Of a DNA stretch of 64,000 nt, positions 29,331 to 40,256 are shown one piece after another. The notes below the pieces were generated by a model, which was not told the origin of the DNA, ran no database searches, and was given only the letters and a program-made list of their open reading frames with translations. The DNA lies in the NCBI GenBank assembly GCA_030431875.1, contig JAUIIG010000009.1:1-64000 (forward strand). Reading direction: 5' to 3'. This DNA is from Alphaproteobacteria bacterium (GTDB lineage: Bacteria > Pseudomonadota > Alphaproteobacteria > Sphingomonadales > Sphingomonadaceae). The first letter of the stretch is position 1; each line of letters opens with the position of its first letter. The translations under genes were made by a program, and so were the position numbers.

Positions 29331-29909
29331 TCAGCTTTCGAGCAATTCCAGTTCTACCGTGCCGTGGCCCGCGCGGACGATGCCGATCTCCTCGGCAGCA
29401 GCACGCGAGAGGTCGATCGTGCGGCCGCGCACGAAGGGGCCGCGATCGTTGATGCGCACCACGACCGAGCGGCCATTGCGCGGATTGGTTACGCGGACGA
29501 GGCTGCCGAAGGGGAGGGTGCGGTGCGCGGCGGTGAGCTGGTGCATGTCGAAGCTCTCGCCGTTGGCCGTGCGGCGACCGTGGAAACGGCGGCCATAGTA
29601 GCTGGCGACTCCACTGCCGAGCGGCGTAGCCGTAGGCGGGGCGGGCTCGATGGTGGTGATGTCCACCGCGTGATCGGGCAGCACGGGGTCGACCGGCTCG
29701 TCGAGGTGAGCGAAGGCTTCTTCGAACGTTGCTTCGTCGCTGGGCGCGAAGACCGGCTGGTCGGCCGCGGGAACGGTTTCCAGCGAGGATTCAAGGTTGG
29801 TCGGATCGCCCTGCTGGGCAAGGCCCGAACCCGTCGTCCCGAACAGGACGAGGGCGGCAATGGGAGCCAGCCAGCGCCGTGCGGCGCGCGGAAGATCATT
29901 GCTGACCAT
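29331..29909 (-). CDS. rlpA: Septal ring lytic transglycosylase RlpA family
   Basis: DPBB core [60 protein letters not shown]. Confidence 0.92.
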   Translation of the reverse strand: MVSNDLPRAARRWLAPIAALVLFGTTGSGLAQQGDPTNLESSLETVPAADQPVFAPSDEATFEEAFAHLDEPVDPVLPDHAVDITTIEPAPPTATPLGSGVASYYGRRFHGRRTANGESFDMHQLTAAHRTLPFGSLVRVTNPRNGRSVVVRINDRGPFVRGRTIDLSRAAAEEIGIVRAGHGTVELELLES

Positions 29910-30582
29910 GGGCCGCACATACGCCTGAAAGGCGCGAAAAGCCATTGTCGGCTGTGGAAACGGGCGCTGGCGCGGGGCGGACGGGCGCGAAATGCGCGGA
30001 TTTCACGACGAATTGCTAGGTCGAAATGACGGATCAGGTATGCACTTTGCACCCCAAAGAGAAATGGGGCCGGTATTGCTACCGACCCCACTCTCACCGG
30101 CGGTGGGCTCTCGAAAGAACGCTTATCGCCTGGCGTGTCTCCGATTGTCCGTTGCCCGAAGGCCCGGTTCCATCCGGATATGTCGCCCGGCGCTCGCGCC
30201 GGTGCCGGACTGGTGCCTTGGTCATCAGGGGGTCACGAGGACCAGTCCTGTTGGACCTGGCGGCCATTCCGCTGGGCGAAGCTGTCTTCCTGGCATCTCA
30301 AGCGGTTCCACCTGCAGCAAGCTGCACGCTTCACCATCGACACCGGGCTGCAACACTCCGGCCACCGATCACATTCTTCCTCGGTTTCATCGGTCCGTTC
30401 CGTCTTCCCCCGAAGGTTCCGACTTCGCTTTCCTCCACCGCGACGTCCTGTCACCGCGTCGAGTTCGCTTCGGTTTCCGTTCCACTGTCTCGGCAGGCGA
30501 TCCAGCTTTGCGATCCGTTTTCGCTCTCGATGTCTGCAGAATGCGCGGGTGGACCGAGTCGGGCAAGGGCGCGAGCGTGCAC

Positions 30583-30625
30583 TTATCCACTTTTGGCGCA
30601 AATGCCAGTGGACAAGGGTGGATAA
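30583..30625. promoter_or_regulatory. Cluster of three DnaA-box-like sites
   Basis: TTATCCACT (30583-30591,+), TTGTCCACT (30607-30615,-), TTATCCACC (30617-30625,-). Confidence 0.5.
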
Positions 30626-30689
30626 GTCAACGGCTCATCGCAACATGCGAAACCAACCCGCGATTTCTCGCAGGTGCAGCACGAAAATC

Positions 30690-30706
30690 ACACCTTTTTG
30701 GGTGTT
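30690..30706 (-). terminator. Candidate terminator hairpin downstream of argG
   Basis: Minus strand ACACCcaaaaaGGTGTgATTTT just after argG stop. Confidence 0.4.
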
Positions 30707-30710
30707 TGGA

Positions 30711-31925
<1,215 letters not shown>

Positions 31926-32003
31926 CGAATGTTCCCGTTGGCAGTTGCGGCGCGGCGGTTAGCAGCGCGGCGGCCATACCGCAATCACTCTAGGGAGACT
32001 CGA

Positions 32004-32564
32004 TCAGGGGATTTCCTCAGCACCCAGTCGCGGATTGTTGCGGGTGACGTAATTGAGCCAGGCCTTGGGGCGGCGGGTGTAGTCTTCCGGCACGTCAGCC
32101 TGCAGGCCCACCAGTTCGGCAATGCGCGCCACGAAGTGGATGCAGTTGTTGGTGTCGAGGTTGTAATACGGCCCCGGATAGTCCCTCCAGGCAATTATCT
32201 CCGCCAGCAGGCGGCGGTACTGCCGGTCGCTGACCGTGACCGAGAAATGGCGGTTGGTCTCGCCGATGGTGCGCTGGGTTTCGGTCAGGATCATGTGGGC
32301 GGCGTCGCCGGAGGTAATAGCCTCGGCCGAATTGCGCGCCGAAAAGCCGTAGTTCTGGTTCACCTGCGTGCCGTCCGCCAGCGTGCCTTCAAACACCACG
32401 AAAGTGTGCGGATAGCGGCCGAAGAACAGCGATCCGTTGAACGAATGGAAGTGCACCTGCACGGCAGCCTGTGCGGTCGTCGCCACGCCAAGGGCGGCAA
32501 GGGCAAACAGCAGGGCGGCAATCAGGCGGACTGGCAGGCGGGTCAGCAAGCGGGAGGCAATCAT
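32004..32564 (-). CDS. Secreted hypothetical protein, possible papain-like fold
   Basis: Signal peptide; HTFVVFEGT ... YNLDTNNCIHFVARIAE. Confidence 0.65.
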   Translation of the reverse strand: MIASRLLTRLPVRLIAALLFALAALGVATTAQAAVQVHFHSFNGSLFFGRYPHTFVVFEGTLADGTQVNQNYGFSARNSAEAITSGDAAHMILTETQRTIGETNRHFSVTVSDRQYRRLLAEIIAWRDYPGPYYNLDTNNCIHFVARIAELVGLQADVPEDYTRRPKAWLNYVTRNNPRLGAEEIP

Positions 32565-32570
32565 GCGTGG

Positions 32571-33920
32571 TCAGCTCTTGTCTTGGTTTGCAGGCGTTTC
32601 CAGCTCCTTGAGCAGGCCGGGAAAGTAAACCGCAAGGCCGCCCGCGCGCAACAGGTAGCTGGTGCTCATGGCGATCCAGACGCCCCAGTTGCCGTAGGGG
32701 CGCAGGGCCAGGTCCAGGGCGATGTAGAGCACGGTGGCCACGACGCCGGCATTACGCAGCGCCTTGCCGCGCGTCGCCCCGATGAAGACGCCGTCGAGCA
32801 TCCAGCTGGGCATGCCCAGCAGCGGGATCAGCGCGGCGAAGGGCAGGAAGGTCCGGGCAATGTCGCGAACCTGCGGATCAGTCGTGAGAAAGTCGATCAG
32901 CGGACCGCCGGCCAGCAGGAAGGCGAACGCCAGCAGCGCGCCGCTGGCAAGCGAGAACTCGCCGGTCAGCCGGATCGCGCGCAAGAAACGGGCGCGGTCG
33001 AGCTGGCCGATGGCGCTGCCCACGCGCTCTTCGGCAGTGAAAGCGAAGGCATCGAGGATGAAGGCGGCAAAGCTGACGAATTGCAGCAGCACGTGGTTGG
33101 CGGCGAGCGCAGTGGCGCCTTGCCGCGCCCCGGCATTGGCGAGCCAGGTGAACAGCACGAGCAGGGCAATGGTGCGGATCATGATGTCGCGGTTGACCGC
33201 GAACAGCTTGGCCAGTCGCGCGCGGTCTGTCAGCAGGTCGCGCGGCGTTCGGGCGAGCATGGCGAGGACATTGTCGCCCGCAACCCGGCCCACGATCGCG
33301 AGGCCCAGCACCAGCGCGGTGATCTCCGCACATGCCGTGCCGAGGCCGACCCCGAAAGCACCAAAACCCATGCCCCAGACGAACCACACGTCGAGCGCGA
33401 TGTTTGCCACGTTCATGACGATTTGCAGGATCAGCGCCTCGCGCGTGCGGCCGAGGCCCAGCAACCAGCCATTGATGGCGTAAACGGCAAGCGCAGCGGG
33501 CGCGCCGATGAAGCGGCCCTGCATGTATCCATTGGCCTCGCCGTCGACGGCAGGTGTGCCGGACAGGATTGCCAATGCCGCCTCGCGGATCGGCCAGCTG
33601 ATCGCCAGCAGAACGAGGCCAAGCCCGAACCCCAAGGCCAGCGCACGAAGCAGCAGCGCCTCGACTTCGCTGCGTTCACCGGAGCCCTGCGCCTGCGCGG
33701 TCAGTCCCGTCATGCCCATGCGCAGGAAGCCGAAGGTCCAGAAGACGAGGGAGATGATAGTCGCTCCCAGCGCCACGCCTGCCAACGCCACGGCGTCACC
33801 CGTCCGCCCGATCACCGCGGTGTCGACAATGCCGACCAGCGGGATCGACGCCTGCCCCAGCATGATCGGCCACGCCTGGGCAAAAATGGAACGCCGGGTC
33901 AGGGGGGAGGCGGTGGTCAT
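32571..33920 (-). CDS. MATE family efflux transporter (DinF-like)
   Basis: About 12 TM segments; AQAWPIMLGQASIPLVGIVDTAVIGRTGD; GFGAFGVGLGTACAEI. Confidence 0.92.
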   Translation of the reverse strand: MTTASPLTRRSIFAQAWPIMLGQASIPLVGIVDTAVIGRTGDAVALAGVALGATIISLVFWTFGFLRMGMTGLTAQAQGSGERSEVEALLLRALALGFGLGLVLLAISWPIREAALAILSGTPAVDGEANGYMQGRFIGAPAALAVYAINGWLLGLGRTREALILQIVMNVANIALDVWFVWGMGFGAFGVGLGTACAEITALVLGLAIVGRVAGDNVLAMLARTPRDLLTDRARLAKLFAVNRDIMIRTIALLVLFTWLANAGARQGATALAANHVLLQFVSFAAFILDAFAFTAEERVGSAIGQLDRARFLRAIRLTGEFSLASGALLAFAFLLAGGPLIDFLTTDPQVRDIARTFLPFAALIPLLGMPSWMLDGVFIGATRGKALRNAGVVATVLYIALDLALRPYGNWGVWIAMSTSYLLRAGGLAVYFPGLLKELETPANQDKS

Positions 33921-33947
33921 CGGGTCGCCCTAGTGACCCGGAATGGC

Positions 33948-35168
33948 TTAGTCCAACGCCGCCGGAGAAATCCGCAGCACCGCATGGGTCGGCCCGTCGC
34001 TGAGTACATAGATGTTGCCGTCCGGTCCTTGCGCCACGTCGCGCACGCGGTGGTGCAGCGGCTGGAGCAGGGCTTCGCGCCGCAGTTCGCCGAAGTCCTC
34101 GTTGAACACCACGCGTTGCAGGCTGCCGGTGTGGTTGATCCCGCCCCAGCGCGCGGAGCCGATGAAGAGGTTGCCCCGCCATGCGGGGAACTGGTCACCG
34201 GTGTAGAACAGCATGCCCGTGGGCGCGATCGAGGGAAGCCAGACCACGCGCGGTTCGACCGTGTCGGGGCCAAACGGCAGGGTTGCGGCATCGCTGCCAT
34301 CGTATTCGCGGCCGAAGCTGTATGTGGGCCAGCCGTAGTTCCCGCCCGGCTGCATCAGGTTGGCCTCGTCGCCGCCGTTGGGGCCGTGTTCCACTGACCA
34401 TGTCTGCCCGGTTTCCGGGTGTACGGTCAGTCCGTGCTGGTCGCGATGGCCGTAGCTGTAGATCGCCGGATGGGCTCCATCCTGCCTGACGAAAGGATTG
34501 TCGGCGGGGATAGATCCATCGGCATTGAGCCGCAGCACCTTACCATAGACGTTCGACAGGTCCTGCGCCTCTTCACCGAAAGGCGCGCCGGTGCTGACCC
34601 AGACCATACCGTTGGCGTCCACATGGACGCGGCTGCCGCCAGCGTAGGAGGCAGTCTCTGCGGAAAGCAGGGTTTCGACCTCCGCCACCTGCCCGTCTGC
34701 CCAGCGTCCGCGCAGCAGCTGCAAGAAGCCTTGCGGGCGCTGTGGCTGTTCGTCGCCGGTCGTCGGGGCGGGGGCATTGAAGGTGAAGTAGATCCATCCG
34801 TTTTCGGCAAAGTCGGGATGCAGGGCGATGTCCTGCACGCCGAACTGGGCGACTTCGGGATTGGCCTCCGGCACGCCAGCGATGGCCAGCGGATCGAGCA
34901 CGGGATTGTCGCCCGTCGCCCCGCGCAGCAGGCGCAGGCCGATACCGCGCTCGGTAATCAGCAGGTCGCCGCTCGGCAGGAATTCGATGGCGAAAGGCCG
35001 CGCGAAGTCCCGCGCCAGCACTGTCACCTCGATGCCGTGCTGTTCTGCCGTGTCGTAGACTTGCGAACCGTCAGGCAGGGCGGGCGTCGCAATGCCCGGA
35101 GGAGGCTGCTGGGCGAGGGCGGTGCCCGCAAGCACCAGCGCCGTTCCTGCCAACAGCCCCTTCCACAT
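33948..35168 (-). CDS. PQQ-dependent sugar dehydrogenase family (copy 1)
   Basis: RPFAIEFLPSGDLLITERG; SYGHRDQHGLTVHPETGQTWSVEHGPNGGDEANLMQPGGNYGWP. Confidence 0.93.
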   Translation of the reverse strand: MWKGLLAGTALVLAGTALAQQPPPGIATPALPDGSQVYDTAEQHGIEVTVLARDFARPFAIEFLPSGDLLITERGIGLRLLRGATGDNPVLDPLAIAGVPEANPEVAQFGVQDIALHPDFAENGWIYFTFNAPAPTTGDEQPQRPQGFLQLLRGRWADGQVAEVETLLSAETASYAGGSRVHVDANGMVWVSTGAPFGEEAQDLSNVYGKVLRLNADGSIPADNPFVRQDGAHPAIYSYGHRDQHGLTVHPETGQTWSVEHGPNGGDEANLMQPGGNYGWPTYSFGREYDGSDAATLPFGPDTVEPRVVWLPSIAPTGMLFYTGDQFPAWRGNLFIGSARWGGINHTGSLQRVVFNEDFGELRREALLQPLHHRVRDVAQGPDGNIYVLSDGPTHAVLRISPAALD

Positions 35169-35174
35169 GGCCGC

Positions 35175-36500
35175 TTACTCCGCCGCTTCCTTCAGCGCTG
35201 GATCGAGATGCCATTGCGGCGGCTCCTCCAGTGCGCGCAGGCGGGCGCTTTCCTCGTAGACGTAGTCGCCCGTCATCGGGATGGCGTCGCGTTCCTTCAC
35301 GTACTGGATCTGCCAGTTCACCAGCGTGCCGTGGCGGAAGCTCTGCTCTGCACCGGCAAGGTAGAACTGCCACATGCGGAAGAATTCCGGATCGTAGAGC
35401 TCTTCCAGCTCCTGCTGGTGCATGGTGGTGCGGTTGTACCATTCCTCCAGCGTGTGGCTGTAGTGGAAGCGCATGGCCTCCACGTCCATCACCTGCCAGC
35501 CAGCTTTTTCGCTCTCGGTCACCAGCTCGCTCAGCGCGGGGATATAGCCGCCGGGGAAGATGTACTTGCGCGTCCAGGCGTCGGTGAAGCCGGGAGGGCC
35601 TGCGCGCCCGCAGCAGTGGCTGAACATCACGCCCTTGGGTGCCAGCAGCTCGTGCGTCTTCTTCATGAACTGCGGGTAGTGCGGGGTGCCCACGTGTTCC
35701 AGCAGGCCGACCGAGCTGATGCGGTCGAACTCGCCTTCGACGTCGCGGTAATCCATCAGCTTGAACTTGACCTTGTCGGCCACGCCCGCTTCCTCTGCGC
35801 GCTCCTTGCAGAAGGCGATCTGGTCCGGTGCCAGCGCCACGCCCAGCACTTCGCAGTCGTAATGCTTGTTGAGGTAGAGCGCGAGGCCGCCCCAGCCGCA
35901 ACCGATATCCAGCACGCGCAGCGGACGATCCATGTCGCGCGCCGCCTGCATGTACATCTTGGCGGCAATGTGCGCCTTCTTGTCGAGCTGGGCCTTTTCC
36001 AGGCTGACATCAGTCGTGCGGTGATAGCCCATGGTGTATTGCCGGTCCTCGTCGAGGAACAGCTCGTAGAGGCGGCGGGTCAGGTTGTAGGTGTGTTCCG
36101 CATTCTTGCGCGCCTTGCCGCGCAGGTTGATGCTGTCGATCTTGGCAGCGGTCTTCTGGGCAAAGCGCTTGAGCGGGCCCTGCGGTTGAAGCGCGCGGTC
36201 GCCATGCACCTTCGCCTGTCCGGTGACGTAAAGCACCATGTCGCGGATGTCGTAAGGCGGCAGCACTTCCAGCCAGCCCCACATATATGCCTCGCCCGCG
36301 CCAACCTGCGGATAGCGGGCGATATGGCTGCTGGCCTTCTTGTTGGTGAGGCGCACATGCATGGGTTCGACATATTCGCCGCCGGTGCCATCGGGGACTG
36401 CACCACCGGGGCCGTATTCATAGACCTTGCCGTCGTAGTCGGTGATCACGAGCTTGCCCGCCCGGATCAGTTTAGTCAGCATCTTGTCGAGCAACCACAT
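35175..36500 (-). CDS. cfa: Cyclopropane-fatty-acyl-phospholipid synthase
   Basis: VLDIGCGWGGLALYLNKHY; FSHCCGRAGPPGFTDAWTRKYIFPGGYIPALSE. Confidence 0.95.
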   Translation of the reverse strand: MWLLDKMLTKLIRAGKLVITDYDGKVYEYGPGGAVPDGTGGEYVEPMHVRLTNKKASSHIARYPQVGAGEAYMWGWLEVLPPYDIRDMVLYVTGQAKVHGDRALQPQGPLKRFAQKTAAKIDSINLRGKARKNAEHTYNLTRRLYELFLDEDRQYTMGYHRTTDVSLEKAQLDKKAHIAAKMYMQAARDMDRPLRVLDIGCGWGGLALYLNKHYDCEVLGVALAPDQIAFCKERAEEAGVADKVKFKLMDYRDVEGEFDRISSVGLLEHVGTPHYPQFMKKTHELLAPKGVMFSHCCGRAGPPGFTDAWTRKYIFPGGYIPALSELVTESEKAGWQVMDVEAMRFHYSHTLEEWYNRTTMHQQELEELYDPEFFRMWQFYLAGAEQSFRHGTLVNWQIQYVKERDAIPMTGDYVYEESARLRALEEPPQWHLDPALKEAAE

Positions 36501-36589
36501 ATGCGGCGCGTCCCCTCTGTTCTGATTTCGCTTGCAAGGGGTTTGCGGAGGGTTTGGCCGACTGTCAATTGTCGGGTAGGCTGCTTTCC

Positions 36590-37027
36590 ATGAGCGAGAA
36601 CAAGACCAAACCGACCGCGGTCAGCGTCGAAAGCTTTATCGACAGCGTCGATCATGCCGGCAAGCGTGAGGATGCCAGGGTGCTCGATACCCTGTTCCGC
36701 AAGGTGACGGGCGAAGACCCCGCCATGTGGGGGCCATCGATCATCGGTTACGGCACCTACCACTACAAGTACGACAGCGGCCGCGAGGGCGATTTCCTGC
36801 GCACGGGCTTCTCCCCGCGCAAGGCCAAGCACTCGATCTACCTGATGGGCGGCTACTGCGACGAGGCGACCTCGAGGAAGAACGAAGAGCTGCTGGGCAA
36901 GCTGGGCAAGTATTCGCGGGGCAAGAGCTGTCTCTACATCAACAAGCTGGCCGACGTTGACCTGGACGTGCTTGAAGAGCTGCTGCGGGTGAACTGGGAG
37001 GCGATGAACAAGGTCTATCCCGAATAG
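36590..37027 (+). CDS. DUF1801 domain protein
   Basis: MWGPSIIGYGTYHYKYDSGREGDFLRTGFSPRKAKHSIYLMGG; GKSCLYINKLADVD. Confidence 0.88.
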   Translation: MSENKTKPTAVSVESFIDSVDHAGKREDARVLDTLFRKVTGEDPAMWGPSIIGYGTYHYKYDSGREGDFLRTGFSPRKAKHSIYLMGGYCDEATSRKNEELLGKLGKYSRGKSCLYINKLADVDLDVLEELLRVNWEAMNKVYPE

Positions 37028-40000
37028 ATGCGGCAGCTGGGGGGCATCTTGATGGCTCTGGCCGCGCTGGTGGCAGCGCCCTTGGCCCATGCGCAGCCTT
37101 ATCAGGCCGAAGGTGGGGATATCGCTACAATCAATGCGGAGGCGGATCTCGATGCGGCCTTTGACCGCGCAGACAGGCTATTCGAGGCAGCAGAAATTGA
37201 TGGCGCGTTAGCGACAGTCCGCGCGGCGATTGAAGAGGCCGAGAGCAGGTTGGGCAGCGACAACCGCGTTGTGCTAACTGCTCGCAGCGACCTCGCCGGA
37301 GTGCTGCAGAACCTCGGCCGACTGGACGAAGCGGAACTGATGTTTGCACGCAACCTTGCCATTGTGCGCGAGCCCTTTGGCGAAAACGATTACCTTGCCA
37401 TCGACGCAAGGAAGGGGCTGGCAAACTTGCAGGCACTGCGAGGGAACTTTGCCGAGGCGCTTGCCCAGTTTGCGGAACTGGAGTCGATCCTGCGAGCCGA
37501 CCCTTCGGCAGACACTGCCCAATTCGTCTCCGTGCTTGTCAGTCACGGTACGATGCTGCGCGAAACCGGGGCGCTCGAGAAGGCACTTGCTACTCACCAG
37601 GAAGCCAGCGACCTGGCGTTCGCGGCATTTGGCGAAGGTAGCGATCCTTGGCTTGAAGCCACTGCCTCCCATGCCCTGACCCTTTCAACGAACGGCCAGC
37701 TATTGCGGGCCGTCGAGTTGTTCGATGACGTGCTTCCCGGCATCAGGGCGAGCTTTGGCGAGGACCACCCGTTCCACGTGCAGGCCATGGTCTCGCAGGT
37801 AACTGCACTGCTCCAGATCGGCAGGCTCGAGCAAGCCGAGGAACTCCAGCTCGAAGCCTTGCAACTGGCCGAAATCGTCCTGGACCCGTCGCACCAGGCA
37901 AGCGTCGAAGCCTTGTCGAATTATGCCATGGTCTTGCGCGAGACGGGCCGCTCGCAACGGGCGGTAGGCTTGATGCAGACCGCCCTCGATCGGCAGGTGG
38001 CGGCGCGGGGGAGCGAGCACCCCCTGACCCAGCAATTGCGCCAGAATCTTGGCGTCATTTGGCAAGATCTCGAACAAACCGACGAGGCTCGGAAGCTTTA
38101 TGCGGAAAGCCTCGCGTCCTTGCGGCGTATCCGCGGTGATGCCCATCCAATGACCTTGCTGGCCGCCAACAATGTGGCGGCAGCAGAGCTTGAGGCAGGC
38201 AACTATTCCGAAGCTGAAAGAATGCTTTCCGAGGCCTATGACGCGAGCGCCGCAGCTTTGGGCGAACGGCACCCAAGCAGCCTGATGTTGCTGGCAAACG
38301 CCGCTATGGCGTTGGAGCAGCTAGGTGGCGAGCGGGTTGGAGAGGCTGCCGCTGTCCATGGGCGAAACGTGCAGTTGCGGCGCGAGGTCCAGGGTGATCT
38401 GCATCCGCTGACCCTGCTCAGTTCAACAAATTTCGCAAACTTCCACCTGATCTTCTCGGGTCGGCCGGACTTGGCCTATGTTCCCGCCCGTTTTGCCGTG
38501 CGTGGCTGGCGGCAGCGGCGGGACATGGCCGGCGATGACCCGCGCAGCGCTGCCGCGCGTGAGCGCAACCAGGTCACCAACGGCTATGCCTATTATGCCC
38601 TGCTGAACGCCGCCTGGGCGGCCTTGGCAATTCACCCGGAAGAAGCGGCAACTTACCGCGAGGAAACGCTCGCGACCATGCAGGACGTGCTTGCTGGTTC
38701 GGCTGACCGCGCCATCAGCCAAAGCGCCGCTCGTCGCGCCGCCGGTGGCGAGGTGAGCGGTGCTGCCGACTATATCCGCCAGCGGCAGCAACAGAATGCC
38801 GACTGGCTGGAGCGAGAGCACGAACTGACCGGATTGCTGGGTGAAGACAACGACGCGGCGCGCGCACGCCGCGAAGAGCTGCGCGCTGAGATGGATCAGA
38901 TCGAAGGCGGGATGGAAGCGCTCGACACGTTGCTGCGTTATTGGGCCCCCGAGTATACGCAGCTGATCCGTCCTGACAGTCTGACGATCGCCGAGACACA
39001 GGCGTTGCTGGGTGAGGACGAGGCCGCTGTCTTGCTGGTTCCAACAGACATGGGCACCCATGCGGTTGCGATAACCAGGGACGGGTTCGCTTGGCACCGC
39101 AGCGACTGGGACGAAGGCAATGTCGACTATGCTGTGCGGCGCATTCAGTACGACCTCGGTTTGCCGACAGCAGCAGACTTGATCGAAGACAACCGCTGGG
39201 CTGACCAATCCGAAGATAATGGGCCTTATGCCTATAGCTTCTGGGCCGCCTATGGGCTCTTCGAGGAATTGCTGGCGCCGCTGGCAGGGCAGCTCGAAGG
39301 CAAGAGCCACGTCTTCGTGATGAGCAGCGGCGCCTTGACCGGCTTGCCCTTGGGCTTGCTGGTTGACGAGCTTCCGCCGGAGGATTTGCCCATGCTTGAA
39401 GCGCTGCATTCTGCCAGCTGGCTGGCGGACCGCCATGCCTTCGTCACGGTGCCGAACCTGCAATCGATCCGCTTCTTGCGGCAGCAGGCGAGCGGTCCGG
39501 GCGAGCGGGACGTACCGTTCCTTGGCTTCGGCAATCCCGAGCTGGAAGGCGCGCCCGCCAATCGTGGAGACCTGCGCAGGTCTGGCGATTTCGCAGAGAT
39601 TTTCGAGGTCGGGTCGACGCGCGGCGGCAGGGGCGTGGCTGACCTGACCCAATTGCGTGCCTTGAGCAGTCTGCCGGGTACCGAGCGTGAACTGACCGCC
39701 TTGTGGCAGGCCTTCGGTCAGCCGAGCAACGCCCTGTTCCTTGCCGAAGCTGCCAGCGAGAGCGCGGTCAAGCAGGCTGATCTGACAGCTGACGTAATCG
39801 TCTTTGCCACCCACGGACTGCTTGCCACCGAGGCAGGTACGGCTGGCGAACCGGGGCTTGTCATGACGCCGCCAGATGCAGCCAGCGTCGAAGACGACGG
39901 CTACCTGTCGATGTCCGAAATCGCCGAACTGGAGGTCGATGCCGACTGGGTCATCCTGTCGGCCTGTAACACGGCAGGTGGCAGCGGTACTGATTCCAGC

Positions 40001-40252
40001 GGTCTTTCAGGCCTCGCCAGTGCCTTCTTCTTCGCCGGAGCGGAGAACCTGCTGGTGTCGCACTGGCCGGTCGACGACGACGTTGCCGCGCGATTGACCG
40101 TGCGCACAGTCGAATTGTCGCGCGATCATCCCGAACTCAGCCGCGCGCAAGCGTTCCAGCAGGCCATGGCCGAAATCCGCAACGATCCCGATCATCCGGA
40201 ATGGGCGCACCCGGTGGCATGGGCCCCTTTCGTGCTGGTGGGAGACCGCTAG
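37028..40252 (+). CDS. Exported TPR-CHAT protein (caspase-like fold)
   Basis: Signal-like N-terminus; repeated TPR helices; CHAT dyad VIVFATHGLL and VILSACNTAGG, FFFAGAENLLVSHWPVDDDVAARL. Confidence 0.92.
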   Translation: MRQLGGILMALAALVAAPLAHAQPYQAEGGDIATINAEADLDAAFDRADRLFEAAEIDGALATVRAAIEEAESRLGSDNRVVLTARSDLAGVLQNLGRLDEAELMFARNLAIVREPFGENDYLAIDARKGLANLQALRGNFAEALAQFAELESILRADPSADTAQFVSVLVSHGTMLRETGALEKALATHQEASDLAFAAFGEGSDPWLEATASHALTLSTNGQLLRAVELFDDVLPGIRASFGEDHPFHVQAMVSQVTALLQIGRLEQAEELQLEALQLAEIVLDPSHQASVEALSNYAMVLRETGRSQRAVGLMQTALDRQVAARGSEHPLTQQLRQNLGVIWQDLEQTDEARKLYAESLASLRRIRGDAHPMTLLAANNVAAAELEAGNYSEAERMLSEAYDASAAALGERHPSSLMLLANAAMALEQLGGERVGEAAAVHGRNVQLRREVQGDLHPLTLLSSTNFANFHLIFSGRPDLAYVPARFAVRGWRQRRDMAGDDPRSAAARERNQVTNGYAYYALLNAAWAALAIHPEEAATYREETLATMQDVLAGSADRAISQSAARRAAGGEVSGAADYIRQRQQQNADWLEREHELTGLLGEDNDAARARREELRAEMDQIEGGMEALDTLLRYWAPEYTQLIRPDSLTIAETQALLGEDEAAVLLVPTDMGTHAVAITRDGFAWHRSDWDEGNVDYAVRRIQYDLGLPTAADLIEDNRWADQSEDNGPYAYSFWAAYGLFEELLAPLAGQLEGKSHVFVMSSGALTGLPLGLLVDELPPEDLPMLEALHSASWLADRHAFVTVPNLQSIRFLRQQASGPGERDVPFLGFGNPELEGAPANRGDLRRSGDFAEIFEVGSTRGGRGVADLTQLRALSSLPGTERELTALWQAFGQPSNALFLAEAASESAVKQADLTADVIVFATHGLLATEAGTAGEPGLVMTPPDAASVEDDGYLSMSEIAELEVDADWVILSACNTAGGSGTDSSGLSGLASAFFFAGAENLLVSHWPVDDDVAARLTVRTVELSRDHPELSRAQAFQQAMAEIRNDPDHPEWAHPVAWAPFVLVGDR

Positions 40253-40256
40253 GGCG

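Noticed and set aside
30026-30625. 199-aa plus-strand ORF and overlapping minus-strand ORFs in the rlpA-argG gap
   Set aside because: Biased R/S/P composition, no RBS or recognisable domain, all frames similarly open; treated as non-coding, with the caveat that proteomics could overturn this.
31929-36593. Very long plus-strand ORFs (822 and 724 aa) opposite MATE, sugar dehydrogenase and cfa genes
   Set aside because: Antisense shadows; they span several well-identified minus-strand genes and intergenic gaps.
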